Below, in pieces: positions 8,683 to 15,844 of a stretch of 64,000 nt of DNA. The DNA is from Planctomycetaceae bacterium (GTDB lineage Bacteria > Planctomycetota > Planctomycetia > Pirellulales > Thermoguttaceae): the NCBI GenBank assembly GCA_021372005.1, contig JAJFVC010000049.1, forward strand, positions 1-64,000, given 5' to 3'. Numbering within the stretch: the stretch's first letter is position 1; every line of letters begins with the position of its first letter. A model generated the notes under the pieces. That model made no database searches and had not been told where the DNA came from. It saw only the letters and a program-made list of their open reading frames with translations. Both the position numbers and the translations under genes were made by a program.

Positions 8683-10088
8683 GCGTTCCGAAACCGGAAA
8701 ATGACCAAGAACTTGAAGCGATGCTGACCGAGACGTTTGGGCCGCCGCCCAACGCCGACATCGACGCATGGCGCAAGCGATATCCTTCAGCACTGGCGTG
8801 GCTCAATCCCCCACCAAGTCATGTTCTTTCGCAAAGAAGAAAATACATGCAACATGTCATCTTGTTGACGGCGACAACGGCCGCCGCAGTCTGCGCTTGG
8901 CTGGGCACCTCGCTTTTTCATCCAGCGGTGACGGAGCCAGGGGCGACAGCATTTGGGGCAACTTTCGAGCTTATCGCCAACCAAATTGAAAACGCTCCAA
9001 CTATCACCTGGACAAGCATCGACTACTTGCACGCTACAAGTCGAGACGGCAAGGCAACATGGCTCGTTAAGAACCCGTCGTTTTACACCTACCGATCGCC
9101 CGGGCTAACCCGATCGGTGCTAAGAGACGGGTGGCGGGCTGGAGCGGCTCAATCGTACGAAATCGTAACGATCACGGACGGAGTTCGCGGTCGCTCTATC
9201 GAGTTGTATCCGGAAAAGAAGCAGGCCACCATCACGGATCGAGACCCCATCCCTACCAGCCATTTCAAGGACGCTCCGTTCGGGAAATTGTTGAAGATTC
9301 TGCGGGAAGGCAATCTTGAATGGGTTGAGCGACGGACGCTCAGCACCGGAAATGTGGTAAACATCTTTCGCAGCACTGTGCGTGATGAAACCAACGATCG
9401 CTATCGGAGCCAAGACTTTTGGATTGATGCAAAGAGTAAGCGATTAGTCGCGATCAATTTCAACGGCCCCGACGGCGAATTCTACAATCCCGAGAAGGAC
9501 CCCATCCGCAACAATCCGGTCGGAACGGATCCGGACCCGCGCAGATGGTCGTCAATGGGCACGATGTTGCGCGGCATTGTGCTCGACGCCAAAGTGGACG
9601 ACTCGCTTTTCAGTTTGAAAGCACCCGAAGGGTACAGCGTGAAACACGAGAGCGCGTCCCATGTCACCGAACAAGAAATGCTCGATTACCTTCGAGCGTT
9701 CGTCGAATTCAACGACCGTGCGTTTCCCGACGAGGCGTTTCCGGCTTACTACAAACTTGACAAGGAAAATGCTGCCCTAGGTAAGCCGGCTAGCCAACAG
9801 ACAGCTATCGAGAAGAAGTACATAGCTATGGTTTATCGCCATCAACCGATGGGCACCCCGTTCGATGTCTTCCGGGCAACGGGATCATGGTTCCGGGTAA
9901 CGCACGACTTTGTGGAGGACAGTTTCCGCTACCTTGGCAAAGGCGTCAAACTCGGCGACAAGGACCGCATCGTGTGTTGGTACAAGTTGAAAGACGCGAA
10001 GGATGCGAACACATATCGGGTGGTCTACGGCGACTTGAGCGTCAAGGACATGGCTGCGAAAGACCTGCCGCTGCCGGTCGAGCCATAA
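8679..10088 (+). CDS. membrane anti-sigma factor with LolA-like extracytoplasmic domain
   Basis: 469 residues: a cytoplasmic N-terminus of about 55 residues, one transmembrane helix (HVILLTATTAAAVCAWLGTS), then a large outer domain. The outer part looks like the LolA/LolB-like beta fold, with blocks such as YRSQDFWIDAKSKRLVAI resembling outer-membrane lipoprotein sorting proteins. The ATG overlaps the sigma stop codon, so translation is coupled and an anti-sigma role is inferred from position and topology. There is no HxxxCxxC zinc motif. The outer domain could sense a lipid or lipoprotein ligand, but that is speculation. Confidence 0.65.
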   Translation: MSVPKPENDQELEAMLTETFGPPPNADIDAWRKRYPSALAWLNPPPSHVLSQRRKYMQHVILLTATTAAAVCAWLGTSLFHPAVTEPGATAFGATFELIANQIENAPTITWTSIDYLHATSRDGKATWLVKNPSFYTYRSPGLTRSVLRDGWRAGAAQSYEIVTITDGVRGRSIELYPEKKQATITDRDPIPTSHFKDAPFGKLLKILREGNLEWVERRTLSTGNVVNIFRSTVRDETNDRYRSQDFWIDAKSKRLVAINFNGPDGEFYNPEKDPIRNNPVGTDPDPRRWSSMGTMLRGIVLDAKVDDSLFSLKAPEGYSVKHESASHVTEQEMLDYLRAFVEFNDRAFPDEAFPAYYKLDKENAALGKPASQQTAIEKKYIAMVYRHQPMGTPFDVFRATGSWFRVTHDFVEDSFRYLGKGVKLGDKDRIVCWYKLKDAKDANTYRVVYGDLSVKDMAAKDLPLPVEP

Positions 10089-10217
10089 TGATGCGGCGTG
10101 GAAACAAGTGATCGACGGATTGCTACATGCGGCGGCCATCTTCACGGCGACCGGATGATGCCGCCGGAACGTTGCTTTCGCAGACTTGCCCGAAGGTTTC
10201 TGTTACTCGAGCCTTTA

Positions 10218-11483
10218 TTATCCGTGGAATTGCTCTAGCGCGTTCCAGTCGAGCGTTGCGAAGTAGTCTTCGATTGTTTCTGGTCTACGTATTTGCATGA
10301 CCGTGCCGTCTTCGCGCAGGAGCAACTCGGCCGATCGCAGCTTGCCGTTGTAGTTGAAGCCCATGGCGTGGCCGTGCGCGCCGGCGTCATGGATGACGAC
10401 TAGATCTCCCACGTCGATGGGAGGAAGCCGTCGATCGATGGCAAATTTGTCCCGGTTTTCACAGAGCGACCCGGTCAGGTCATAGACATGATCGTGCGGT
10501 TGACCTTCTTTGCCCGGCACGGTCACGTGATGATAGGCGCCGTAGATGGCCGGCCGCATCAGATTCGCCATGCATGCGTCCAAGCCGACGTATTTCTTAT
10601 AGATGTCCTTGATGTGAAGCACCCTGGACACAAGATATCCATACGGCCCGGTGATGACTCGGCCGCACTCCATGAAAAGCGCCAACGGGTGAAGCGGGCC
10701 GCCGCGGATGATTCGGTCGTAGCCGGTGCGAATGCCGTCGCTGACCACCGTCAGATCGACGGCGGTGTCCTCGGGTCGATAGGGAATCCCAATTCCACCG
10801 CTGATGTTGACGAACTCGATGCGAAGATCGAGCTTCTTCAACACCTGGATCGCCAGATCGAACAACATCTCCGCCGTATCGACGAAATACTGCGGATTCA
10901 ATTCGTTGGACGCCAGAAAACTGTGGAGTCCGAAGCGTTTTGCCCCCAGAGATTGCAGTTTGCGGAGTCCGTCGAACACTTGGGCGTCGGTGAAGCCGAA
11001 TTTCGCCTCCTCGGGCTGGCCCATAATAAAACTGCCTTCACGCCGACGGCCCGGGTTGTATCGGATCGAGACGAGCTCCGGCGTTCCGCAGCATTGGTCC
11101 AGGAAGTCGATGTGGCTGAAGTCGTCCAGATTGATGGTGGCGCCGAGCGATCTTGCCTTTTTGAATTCGTCGGCGGGCGTGTCGTTCGACGAGAACATAA
11201 TCTCTTCGCCGCGGATGCCGGATTTTTCGGCGAGAATGAGTTCAGGCAAGGAACTGCAATCGGCCCCCAGGCCCTCCGAGTGAAGGATTTTCAGGAGGAA
11301 GGGATTGGGGGTCGCTTTGACGGCGAAAAACTCTTTGAACCCGGAGTTCCAGGCAAACCGTTTCAGCAGACAACGGGCGTTTTCTCGAATCGCCTTCTCA
11401 TCGTAGATATGAAAGGGCGTCGGATAGTCGCGGGCAATCGCTTCAAGTTGGTCGCGTGAAAAGAGGAGCGTTTTGTCGGTCAT
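10218..11483 (-). CDS. lysA: diaminopimelate decarboxylase
   Basis: 421-residue fold-III PLP enzyme that decarboxylates meso-diaminopimelate to lysine. The Schiff-base lysine sits in FAVKATPNP, the glycine loop in NISGGIGIPY, the substrate/PLP region in ECGRVITGPYG, and the catalytic Cys at the dimer interface in LCENRDKFA. Length is normal. ATG 11483 is chosen because GGGAG lies just upstream; an ATG four codons earlier has no site. It is separated from pgk by a strong hairpin. dapB for the same pathway is far away at 50.9 kb. Confidence 0.85.
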   Translation of the reverse strand: MTDKTLLFSRDQLEAIARDYPTPFHIYDEKAIRENARCLLKRFAWNSGFKEFFAVKATPNPFLLKILHSEGLGADCSSLPELILAEKSGIRGEEIMFSSNDTPADEFKKARSLGATINLDDFSHIDFLDQCCGTPELVSIRYNPGRRREGSFIMGQPEEAKFGFTDAQVFDGLRKLQSLGAKRFGLHSFLASNELNPQYFVDTAEMLFDLAIQVLKKLDLRIEFVNISGGIGIPYRPEDTAVDLTVVSDGIRTGYDRIIRGGPLHPLALFMECGRVITGPYGYLVSRVLHIKDIYKKYVGLDACMANLMRPAIYGAYHHVTVPGKEGQPHDHVYDLTGSLCENRDKFAIDRRLPPIDVGDLVVIHDAGAHGHAMGFNYNGKLRSAELLLREDGTVMQIRRPETIEDYFATLDWNALEQFHG

Positions 11484-11556
11484 GGGATCTCCCATGGATT
11501 GCTTGATCGATAGTCCTTTTCGCCCGCGGCGCAGTTTACTCAGGTTCCCAAGGACT

Positions 11557-11586
11557 GCGAGGCCATGAATTGCGTCATGGCCTCGC
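11557..11586. terminator. 12-bp perfect stem-loop between pgk and lysA
   Basis: GCGAGGCCATGA (11557-11568) and its exact complement (11575-11586) enclose a 6-nt loop. It follows the pgk stop codon and precedes lysA, both on the minus strand. There is no T-run on either side, so it is a weak intrinsic terminator at best and may instead be an mRNA-stabilising or processing hairpin. Confidence 0.5.
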
Positions 11587-11630
11587 GTGTTGCACTGTCT
11601 TGTTTGCGATAAGGATCGCGCGATGTCGCT

Positions 11631-13046
11631 TTATGGATGCGGCTTTGGGCCCATCTTTTCGGCGGCCATTTTCAACGCGACCAAGTACGGCACTGGCTCG
11701 CTGCCTAGGGCGTTCAAAACGGTTCCGCCGGCGGTGAAGCAGTAGGTGATCCAATTTGGCTGGCCATATTGCTCCAAAGCCTTGCCGCCTTCGCCGCCGC
11801 CCACATAGACCTTGATGCCGGCGTCGGTCATCCGCTTCAGTTGCGGAATGAAATTCTTCGTGCCGTTCTCGAATCGCGGGTCCTCGAACATGCCGAAGAC
11901 GCCGTTGTGGAAGACTACTGCCGCCGGACGGTCGGACTTGTGGGCCGCGATGAAATCGCTCACCACGTTGTCGTACATCGCGCTGGACGCCGGGCCGACG
12001 TCGAACTGCTGGTTGCCCGGTCCGACGGACGTCGACACCTGGCCGTCTTGCAGCACGAAATCGACCGGCATGATGAACTCGATGTTTTTGGTGCGGCCTT
12101 CCGAGATCATCCGCTTCGCCTGCTCGATCCGCTCGCGCGGGATGTAGTACGGCTTGTCCTTGTGGGCGGGATCTTCGGAGAGGCCCAGGTCGAACTGCTT
12201 GCCTTCGAGCTCGGCGGAGGCCTTTTTTAGGGCCATGGCCAGCGAGCCCGCCGCGATCACCTTGCGGATCTTGCCGCGCGCAATCATCGCCTCGAGGTCG
12301 TCGAGCTTGTCGATCTTCAGCCCGCTGAAGATCACCAATTGGGCGTTCAGGCATTCCTTCAAATGGCCGTCGAACTGTTCGGCTTCGTACTTGCCCAACG
12401 CCACTTTGTCCATCGCGATCGGCACGACCACGCTCGACGCATCGAGGCTGCCGGCCGAAAACGCCTCGTGGACGTAGACCTTCGCCACCTTGTCGGCGAA
12501 CTCGTTGGCCAGCTTGGCCAGGTTCGGGGCCAGACCGTCGACGTCGGCGGGCTTGGCCTTCCACAGCACGCGCTCGACGTCGTACTTCCGGGTGTTTTGC
12601 AACATGAGGACGCTGCCCGGCGCGGCGGCGGCGATGGTTTTCACCACCTCGGGCTTGATGGTTGTCGTGGCCGGATCGAGCCAATCCTCGAGGAACGTGA
12701 CCGGGCAGCCGAGGATTTCGCCGAGGCGAGCGGCCACCTTCGAGAGCGACTTTTCCGGCTCGCGGCCGATGTGCCCGAAAACGATCTGCTTCCAGCCGCG
12801 CTGCTGGCCGTATTGGAGCGTCTCTTTCATCGAGCGCAGACGGATGTCGCCCTCGCCGATCTTGGCGCCGGGCTTGGCGTCCACATCGCCGCGGACCAGC
12901 ACGGGCGTGCCGGCGGGCAAATTGCCGAGACACTCCATTCGGGGGATGTTGGCTAGGTATTGCTCAAGGGTCAGACGCGGGCAGCTCGGATCGGCTCCCA
13001 ACAGTTTGCGACACCAGGCGGCCATCGATTCGGTCGTAACGGACAT
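11631..13046 (-). CDS. pgk: divergent phosphoglycerate kinase
   Basis: 471 residues, longer than the usual 390-400 because of an N-terminal extension of about 37 residues. The phosphoglycerate kinase framework is recognisable throughout: PVLVRGDVDAKPG (usual VRVDFNVP), FGHIGREPEK (usual SHLGRP), VHEAFSAGSLDAS (usual DAFGxAHRAHAS), FSGLKIDKLDD (usual GGAKVxDK), NGVFGMFEDPRFENGT and YVGGGEGGKALEQ (usual GGGDT). Several substrate and nucleotide residues differ, notably loss of the HRAH arginine and Asp to Glu in the GGGD motif. GGAGG precedes the ATG. Normal glycolytic activity is plausible but not assured. Confidence 0.75.
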   Translation of the reverse strand: MSVTTESMAAWCRKLLGADPSCPRLTLEQYLANIPRMECLGNLPAGTPVLVRGDVDAKPGAKIGEGDIRLRSMKETLQYGQQRGWKQIVFGHIGREPEKSLSKVAARLGEILGCPVTFLEDWLDPATTTIKPEVVKTIAAAAPGSVLMLQNTRKYDVERVLWKAKPADVDGLAPNLAKLANEFADKVAKVYVHEAFSAGSLDASSVVVPIAMDKVALGKYEAEQFDGHLKECLNAQLVIFSGLKIDKLDDLEAMIARGKIRKVIAAGSLAMALKKASAELEGKQFDLGLSEDPAHKDKPYYIPRERIEQAKRMISEGRTKNIEFIMPVDFVLQDGQVSTSVGPGNQQFDVGPASSAMYDNVVSDFIAAHKSDRPAAVVFHNGVFGMFEDPRFENGTKNFIPQLKRMTDAGIKVYVGGGEGGKALEQYGQPNWITYCFTAGGTVLNALGSEPVPYLVALKMAAEKMGPKPHP

Positions 13047-13364
13047 GAAAAAACCTCCAATTTTTCTTGAAAGGCTTGTGAATATTCGCGCAAAGACAGT
13101 CAGAAGGATAGCAAATTGTCAGGGAATCGACCAGGGGCGGGGGTTTTCTTGGCAAACAGGCTCGGCATCGGACCGACGCGAGGCATTTGTGTTCATTGCC
13201 CCTCTGGGGAGTTGCTTGATTCTTGCTGGTGGCGATTCGTGACAGGGAATTTCAGCCGGACGCGGATCGACGGGGCATAATAGAGGAGGGCCGATTGCGC
13301 CTTGACCGCTCAGGGTCTGCACCCGCGCCTCCCTTACCCCCCACCTGTTACCCCCCGACGTCTC
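13047..13364. other. 318-bp divergent intergenic region, pgk / moxR
   Basis: The left end carries the pgk ribosome site. A short hairpin CCCC-TCT-GGGG lies near 13200. A possible plus-strand -10 box CATAAT sits at 13276-13281 without a good -35. The last 40 bp before moxR are C-rich and repeat with period 7/14 (TTACCCCCC twice, 14 bp apart). No gene is seen. Confidence 0.4.
13326..13364 (+). repeat. period-7/14 C-rich element abutting the moxR start
   Basis: Two copies of TTACCCCCC stand 14 bp apart within a C-rich tract that continues to the ATG at 13365. No Shine-Dalgarno sequence is present in the 30 bp upstream. Confidence 0.5.
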
Positions 13365-14387
13365 ATGTCTACCGGAAAAACGAGAAATCTTGGCGACGTG
13401 CTTCAAGAGTTCAGCCAGCACCGACGGCTGATGCAAGAGGAACTGCAAAAGGTGATCGTCGGCCAGGACGAAGTGATCGAGCAGTTGTTTGCGGCGATTT
13501 TTACGCGAGGGCATTGTCTGTTGGTCGGCGTGCCGGGCTTGGCCAAGACGTTGTTGGTGAGCACGTTGGCTCGGATCCTGGACGTGCAGTTCAAACGGAT
13601 TCAGTTTACGCCCGACCTGATGCCGTCGGACATCACCGGCACGAACGTGTTGGAGGAAGGCGAGCACGGGCGGCGCGATTTCCGATTCGTCGAGGGCCCG
13701 GTGTTTACGAACATTTTGCTGGCCGACGAAATCAACCGGACGCCGCCCAAAACGCAGGCCGCGCTGTTGCAGGCCATGCAGGAACGTGAGGTGACGGTCG
13801 GTCAACAAACCTACGCGCTGCCGGAGCCGTTCTTTACGATCGCCACGCAGAACCCGATCGAGCAGGAAGGCACGTATCCGTTGCCCGAGGCCCAGTTGGA
13901 CCGGTTCATGTTCAACATCAAAGTGGACTATCCGACGGCCGAGGAAGAGGAGCGCATTCTGGCCAGCACCACGCGTGGCGAGCGGCCCGAGGTGCGGAAG
14001 GTTTTGTCGGGCAAGGCGATCGTGAATCTTCAGACGTTGGTCGGCAAGGTGGCTGTCAGCGAGTACGTGGTTCAATACGTGTCGCGGTTGGTGCGAGCCA
14101 CGCGGCCCAAGGACCCGTCGGCGCCGCCGTTCGTTCAAGAGTTGGTCGACTGGGGGGCGGGCCCTCGCGCCGGCCAGTTTTTGATCCACGGCGGCAAGGC
14201 GTTGGCCGCGATGGACGCGAGGTTTTCGGTGGCCATCGAAGACATTCAAAAAATCGCCATTCCCGTGTTGCGGCACCGCATCAGCGCGAACTTTCAGGCA
14301 CAGGCCGAAGGCATGGCGAACGAAGACATTATTCAACGATTGATCCGGGAAACGCCGCCGCCGGTGATTCCAAAGTATGTGAAATAG
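13365..14387 (+). CDS. MoxR-family AAA+ ATPase
   Basis: 340 residues. Walker A is GVPGLAKT, Walker B is ILLADEINRTPPKTQ, and sensor 1 is FTIATQNPIEQEGTYPLPEAQLDR, all canonical for MoxR. MoxR proteins act as chaperones that activate von Willebrand factor A partners, and here the gene is followed by DUF58 and two vWA-type genes in the usual aerotolerance-operon order. The ATG at 13365 is inferred from family alignment because there is no ribosome site; an in-frame extension to 13302 would begin inside the C-rich leader. Confidence 0.9.
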   Translation: MSTGKTRNLGDVLQEFSQHRRLMQEELQKVIVGQDEVIEQLFAAIFTRGHCLLVGVPGLAKTLLVSTLARILDVQFKRIQFTPDLMPSDITGTNVLEEGEHGRRDFRFVEGPVFTNILLADEINRTPPKTQAALLQAMQEREVTVGQQTYALPEPFFTIATQNPIEQEGTYPLPEAQLDRFMFNIKVDYPTAEEEERILASTTRGERPEVRKVLSGKAIVNLQTLVGKVAVSEYVVQYVSRLVRATRPKDPSAPPFVQELVDWGAGPRAGQFLIHGGKALAAMDARFSVAIEDIQKIAIPVLRHRISANFQAQAEGMANEDIIQRLIRETPPPVIPKYVK

Positions 14388-14466
14388 GGGGGCTGGGGAT
14401 TAGGGACGTGGGGCGGGAAATTCGCCGTCCCCCATCCCCTGTCTCCCGTCTCCCGCCCCTCCGTCC
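14388..14466. repeat. facing G-rich and C-rich heptad arms between moxR and the DUF58 gene
   Basis: The whole 79-bp spacer is low complexity. A G-rich arm (TGGGGAT, TAGGGAC, GTGGGGC heptads, 14395-14420) faces a C-rich arm (GTCCCCC, ATCCCCT, GTCTCCC, 14425-14460). GGGGATTAGGGACG and the complement of CGTCCCCCATCCCC differ at one or two positions, so the mRNA can fold into a hairpin. The C-rich arm ends at the DUF58 start codon. Confidence 0.65.
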
Positions 14467-15363
14467 ATGTCGACCGCTGAAAAATATCTGAAGCCGGAAG
14501 TGATCCGCCAGATCAAGCGGTTGGATCTGCGCGCGCAGTTCATTGTGAAGGGGTTTTTGCACGGGTTGCACGCCAGCCCGTTTCACGGGTTTTCGGTCGA
14601 GTTCAGCGAGCACCGCAAATACACGCCCGGCGACGATCCGAAAGACATCGACTGGTTGGTCTATGCGAAGACCGACAAGTATTACGTCAAAAAGTTCGAG
14701 GCCGAGACGAACATCACCGGCTATTTGGTGATGGATCTGAGCCGGTCGATGGGCTACACGTATCGCCAGGAGTTGACGAAGTTCGAGTATTCGATTTGTC
14801 TGGCGGCGGCGCTTTGCTATTTGATGATTCATCAGCAAGACCCGGTCGGGCTGTTGACGTTCGATCGCAAGATCCGGCACAGTCTGCGGCCCAAGACGCG
14901 GCGCGGCCACTTGGGCGACGTGCTGTCGCTGCTGGCCAACTTGAAGCCGGCCGGCGAGACCGACATCGCGCACAGTCTGACTCAGGTGTCGGCGATGCTG
15001 CGGCACGCGAGCCTGGTGATGGTGTTTTCGGACTTGCTGGCCGAGCCCGGGCCGATTCTGGACGCGATCTATCGGCTGCGGCACGGCGGCCACGACGTGA
15101 TCCTGTTTCACGTGTTGGACGAGGCCGAGGTGCGATTTCCGTTTGAGGGCATGGTCGAGCTGCAAGATCCCGAAGGCGGCCAGCGTTTGGCGCTCGACGC
15201 CGACGGGTTTCGCGGCACGTATCTCGGCGAGATCGAACGGTTCCGCGAGATGTATCGCCGCGAGTGTTCGCAGGCCGGGGTGGACTATGTGCCGTTGGAC
15301 ACCAGCATGCGATTTGACCGGGCGTTGGGCGAGTATCTGATGCGCCGGAGCGAACGAGGCTGA
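14467..15363 (+). CDS. DUF58 / vWA-like protein
   Basis: 298 residues. It contains the DUF58 signature FSEHRKYTPGDDPKDIDWLV and a vWA-type MIDAS sequence DLSRSMG, so it probably binds a divalent metal and a protein partner. It sits directly after moxR, the standard pairing, and is expected to be a cytosolic substrate or adaptor of the MoxR ATPase. It has no transmembrane segment. The start has no Shine-Dalgarno sequence and is preceded by the C-rich heptad arm. Confidence 0.88.
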   Translation: MSTAEKYLKPEVIRQIKRLDLRAQFIVKGFLHGLHASPFHGFSVEFSEHRKYTPGDDPKDIDWLVYAKTDKYYVKKFEAETNITGYLVMDLSRSMGYTYRQELTKFEYSICLAAALCYLMIHQQDPVGLLTFDRKIRHSLRPKTRRGHLGDVLSLLANLKPAGETDIAHSLTQVSAMLRHASLVMVFSDLLAEPGPILDAIYRLRHGGHDVILFHVLDEAEVRFPFEGMVELQDPEGGQRLALDADGFRGTYLGEIERFREMYRRECSQAGVDYVPLDTSMRFDRALGEYLMRRSERG

Positions 15364-15366
15364 AAA

Positions 15367-15397
15367 TGGGGACGGGGGATTAGGGACGAGGGGCGTG
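15367..15397 (+). repeat. G-rich heptad arm, left flank of the four-helix ORF
   Basis: Starting 3 bp after the DUF58 stop codon, heptads TGGGGAC, GGGGGAT, TAGGGAC and GAGGGGC follow in register. A 25-bp core matches the reverse complement of the right flank (15808-15844) at 19 of 25 positions by hand alignment. Confidence 0.65.
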
Positions 15398-15429
15398 GTG
15401 AGTGATGGCGACTATCGGAGAAAAATGGA

Positions 15430-15807
15430 ATGCATGTTCGTTGCTATCGAGATTTGGAGGTCTGGCAGTTTGGGATCCGGCTCACCCAACGGACTTATCA
15501 GTTGACTCGCACGTTTCCAAAACACGAACTCTACGGTCTGTGCAACCAAATGCAACGGGCCGCAGTTTCCATTCCCGCCAACATTGCCGAAGGACATGCA
15601 CGTTCTTCGACCAAAGAGTTTTTGCATCATCTGTCCATTGCTCGCGGTTCGCTCGCCGAATTAGAAACCCTGCTCGTCATTTCCCAAGAACTCGAATATT
15701 GCCAACCTACTGCCGTTGCGGAAATGTTCCAGTCATGCGATCACATCAGTCGCATGATCGCCGGACTTCAACATCGCTTAACCGAAAAACTCCAACGCGA
15801 CGCCTAA
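15430..15807 (+). CDS. four-helix-bundle protein (23S rRNA intervening-sequence S23 family)
   Basis: 125 residues matching the S23/four-helix-bundle family along its whole length: YRDLEVWQFGIRLT at the N-terminus, ELYGLCNQMQRAAVSIPANI and AEGHARSSTKEFLHHLSIA in the middle, GSLAELETLL towards the C-terminus. Relatives are encoded inside 23S rRNA intervening sequences of Leptospira and Coxiella and, free-standing, in many bacteria; Avd of diversity-generating retroelements has a similar fold. The biochemical role is unknown. Here it splits the DUF58-BatA pair and lies between inverted heptad arms. GGAG lies 9 nt before the ATG. Confidence 0.88.
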   Translation: MHVRCYRDLEVWQFGIRLTQRTYQLTRTFPKHELYGLCNQMQRAAVSIPANIAEGHARSSTKEFLHHLSIARGSLAELETLLVISQELEYCQPTAVAEMFQSCDHISRMIAGLQHRLTEKLQRDA

Positions 15808-15844
15808 CCCCCGTCCCTCGCCCCCAATCTCGCGCCCCTCTCCC
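15808..15844 (+). repeat. C-rich heptad arm, right flank of the four-helix ORF
   Basis: Begins at the base after the four-helix stop codon and ends at the base before the BatA ATG. Heptads CCCCCGT, CCCTCGC and CCCCAAT are in register; CCCCAAT is one of the cyanobacterial STRR units. It is the approximate inverted copy of 15367-15397. Confidence 0.65.

Noticed and set aside
10129-10160. second pgk relic after the anti-sigma gene
   Set aside because: Only about 25 bases match (VAVKMAAA on the minus strand), too short to call a pseudogene on its own; kept only as supporting detail in the 7783-11700 finding.
10089-11640. lysine riboswitch or T-box at lysA
   Set aside because: The lysA leader is about 150 bp and shows one simple 12-bp hairpin, not the multi-helix lysine aptamer or T-box core.
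15430-15807. Avd accessory protein of a diversity-generating retroelement
   Set aside because: The fold is related, but no reverse transcriptase, template repeat or variable repeat lies nearby; the S23 family matches along the whole length.
14388-15844. CRISPR array suspected from regularly spaced G/C-rich units
   Set aside because: Units are 7 bp in direct register with no spacers of 25-40 bp, and no cas genes are present.
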